From the NCBI GenBank assembly GCA_019614645.1, contig JABWDB010000007.1, positions 5,593,501-5,657,500 on the forward strand: a stretch of DNA of 64,000 nt, written 5' to 3'. Source of the DNA: Stratiolaelaps scimitus (lineage: Eukaryota > Arthropoda > Arachnida > Mesostigmata > Laelapidae). The notes beneath the pieces are model-generated. The model saw nothing but the letters and a program-made list of their open reading frames with translations. It searched no databases and was not told the origin of the DNA. Positions 63,471 through 64,000 of this stretch are shown here, in pieces. The position numbers and the translations under genes are program-made. How positions within the stretch are numbered: position 1 is the first letter of the stretch; the number at the start of each line of letters is the position of its first letter.

Positions 63471-64000
63471 TAATATATGTATTATATATATCATACGATA
63501 TCTAGTGTTGCTGGCTACACAACCTTTGATGTTCATTTTAGCCACTGTTTTAGACCTATTAGGTTTTACAATTTCTATCTAGGATGCTAAGCTGGCGCTG
63601 TTTTACCTAGGATAGTAAGTTCACGATTATCCATTCGAATTCATTGTATTTAGACAACAATACCGTTTCTCTCCTGTCTGTTTGAAAGTTAGGTGCGCTC
63701 TACGACAGAAACCCTCTTAGGAAGGATGCCAAAGGGGCTAAAAAGTGCAAATTCGACACCTGCGTTACAATGCTATCCGGCGAGGTCAAAAAGGCGCCGT
63801 GGAGACGTCCCAGGATATTTGTACGAAAAGGGTGCAATGGCCTATCGGACTGCTCGAGATTAGACTGCTGAGGTCAAAGATGGAAAGTGCGTCGTTGACG
63901 GTGCTCCTTTTTAAGGGACGATGATGGCCTTTGTAAAGGAGGACGGCCGTCAATCAAGCCGAGAATTGACTGCTAAGATAGGCTGCACATATCACCCTAC
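63471..64000. other. Right flank of the mariner element; no supported gene
   Basis: A stop-free + strand stretch of about 50 codons (63719-63871, including KDAKGAKKCKFDTCVTMLSG and VKKAPWRRPRIFVRKGC) is lysine- and cysteine-rich. It looks protein-like but is unidentified. Nothing else was recognised. Confidence 0.4.

Noticed and set aside
1..64000. CRISPR arrays, bacterial operons, phage defence systems or viral genes
   Set aside because: There are no regularly spaced repeats with unique spacers, no ribosome-binding-site-led tandem genes and no viral proteins recognised. The DNA is eukaryotic in character throughout.

Overview
This window looks like nuclear DNA from an arthropod-like animal. 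The signs are small coding exons separated by kilobase introns, GT/AG splice sites, abundant (TA)n, (CA)n and AAC/AAT microsatellites, a mariner (DD34D) transposon and several decayed non-LTR reverse transcriptases. A parasitiform mite or tick would fit, but that is inference from general character, not from a diagnostic sequence. No rRNA, credible tRNA, CRISPR array or bacterial operon was seen. Most long open frames lie in low-complexity or GC-rich DNA and look like chance.

Region 1 (about 3.3-12.9 kb, + strand) is the only gene I recognise with confidence: the 3' end of a kainate-type ionotropic glutamate receptor. Three exons join in phase: 3365-3567 (end of the S2 ligand-binding lobe plus transmembrane helix M4), 4312-4450 (membrane-proximal cytoplasmic tail) and 12527-12708 (proline/glycine-rich C-terminus and stop). 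A cluster of AATAAA signals follows. The 5' exons with the amino-terminal domain, M1-M3 and pore must lie left of the window or be too short to recognise in bases 1-3364.

Region 2 (about 13-56 kb) holds no identifiable gene. It has scattered + strand exon-like segments: 18499-18774, 30737-30904, 35370-35609, 38388-38613, 41479-41556 and a convincing terminal-exon shape at 48276-48392. They could belong to one or more further + strand genes, but none has a recognised domain. From about 38.6 to 53.6 kb the + strand is often rich in A and C (AAC/AAT arrays), a strand asymmetry that may reflect long transcribed non-coding sequence. Two reverse-transcriptase relics sit here, at 24855-25440 (+) and 41557-41765 (-).

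Region 3 (about 56-64 kb) is a repeat graveyard: a large (TA)-centred palindrome with extra arm copies, a decayed reverse transcriptase on the - strand near 57.2-58.4 kb, a 22-bp-arm hairpin at 59.26 kb, a diverged direct duplication at 61.4 and 62.2 kb, and a nearly complete but dead mariner element at 62410-63470 with recognisable terminal inverted repeats and TA target duplication.

Everything was read by eye. Homology statements rest on remembered family motifs and splice-site logic, not on database searches.
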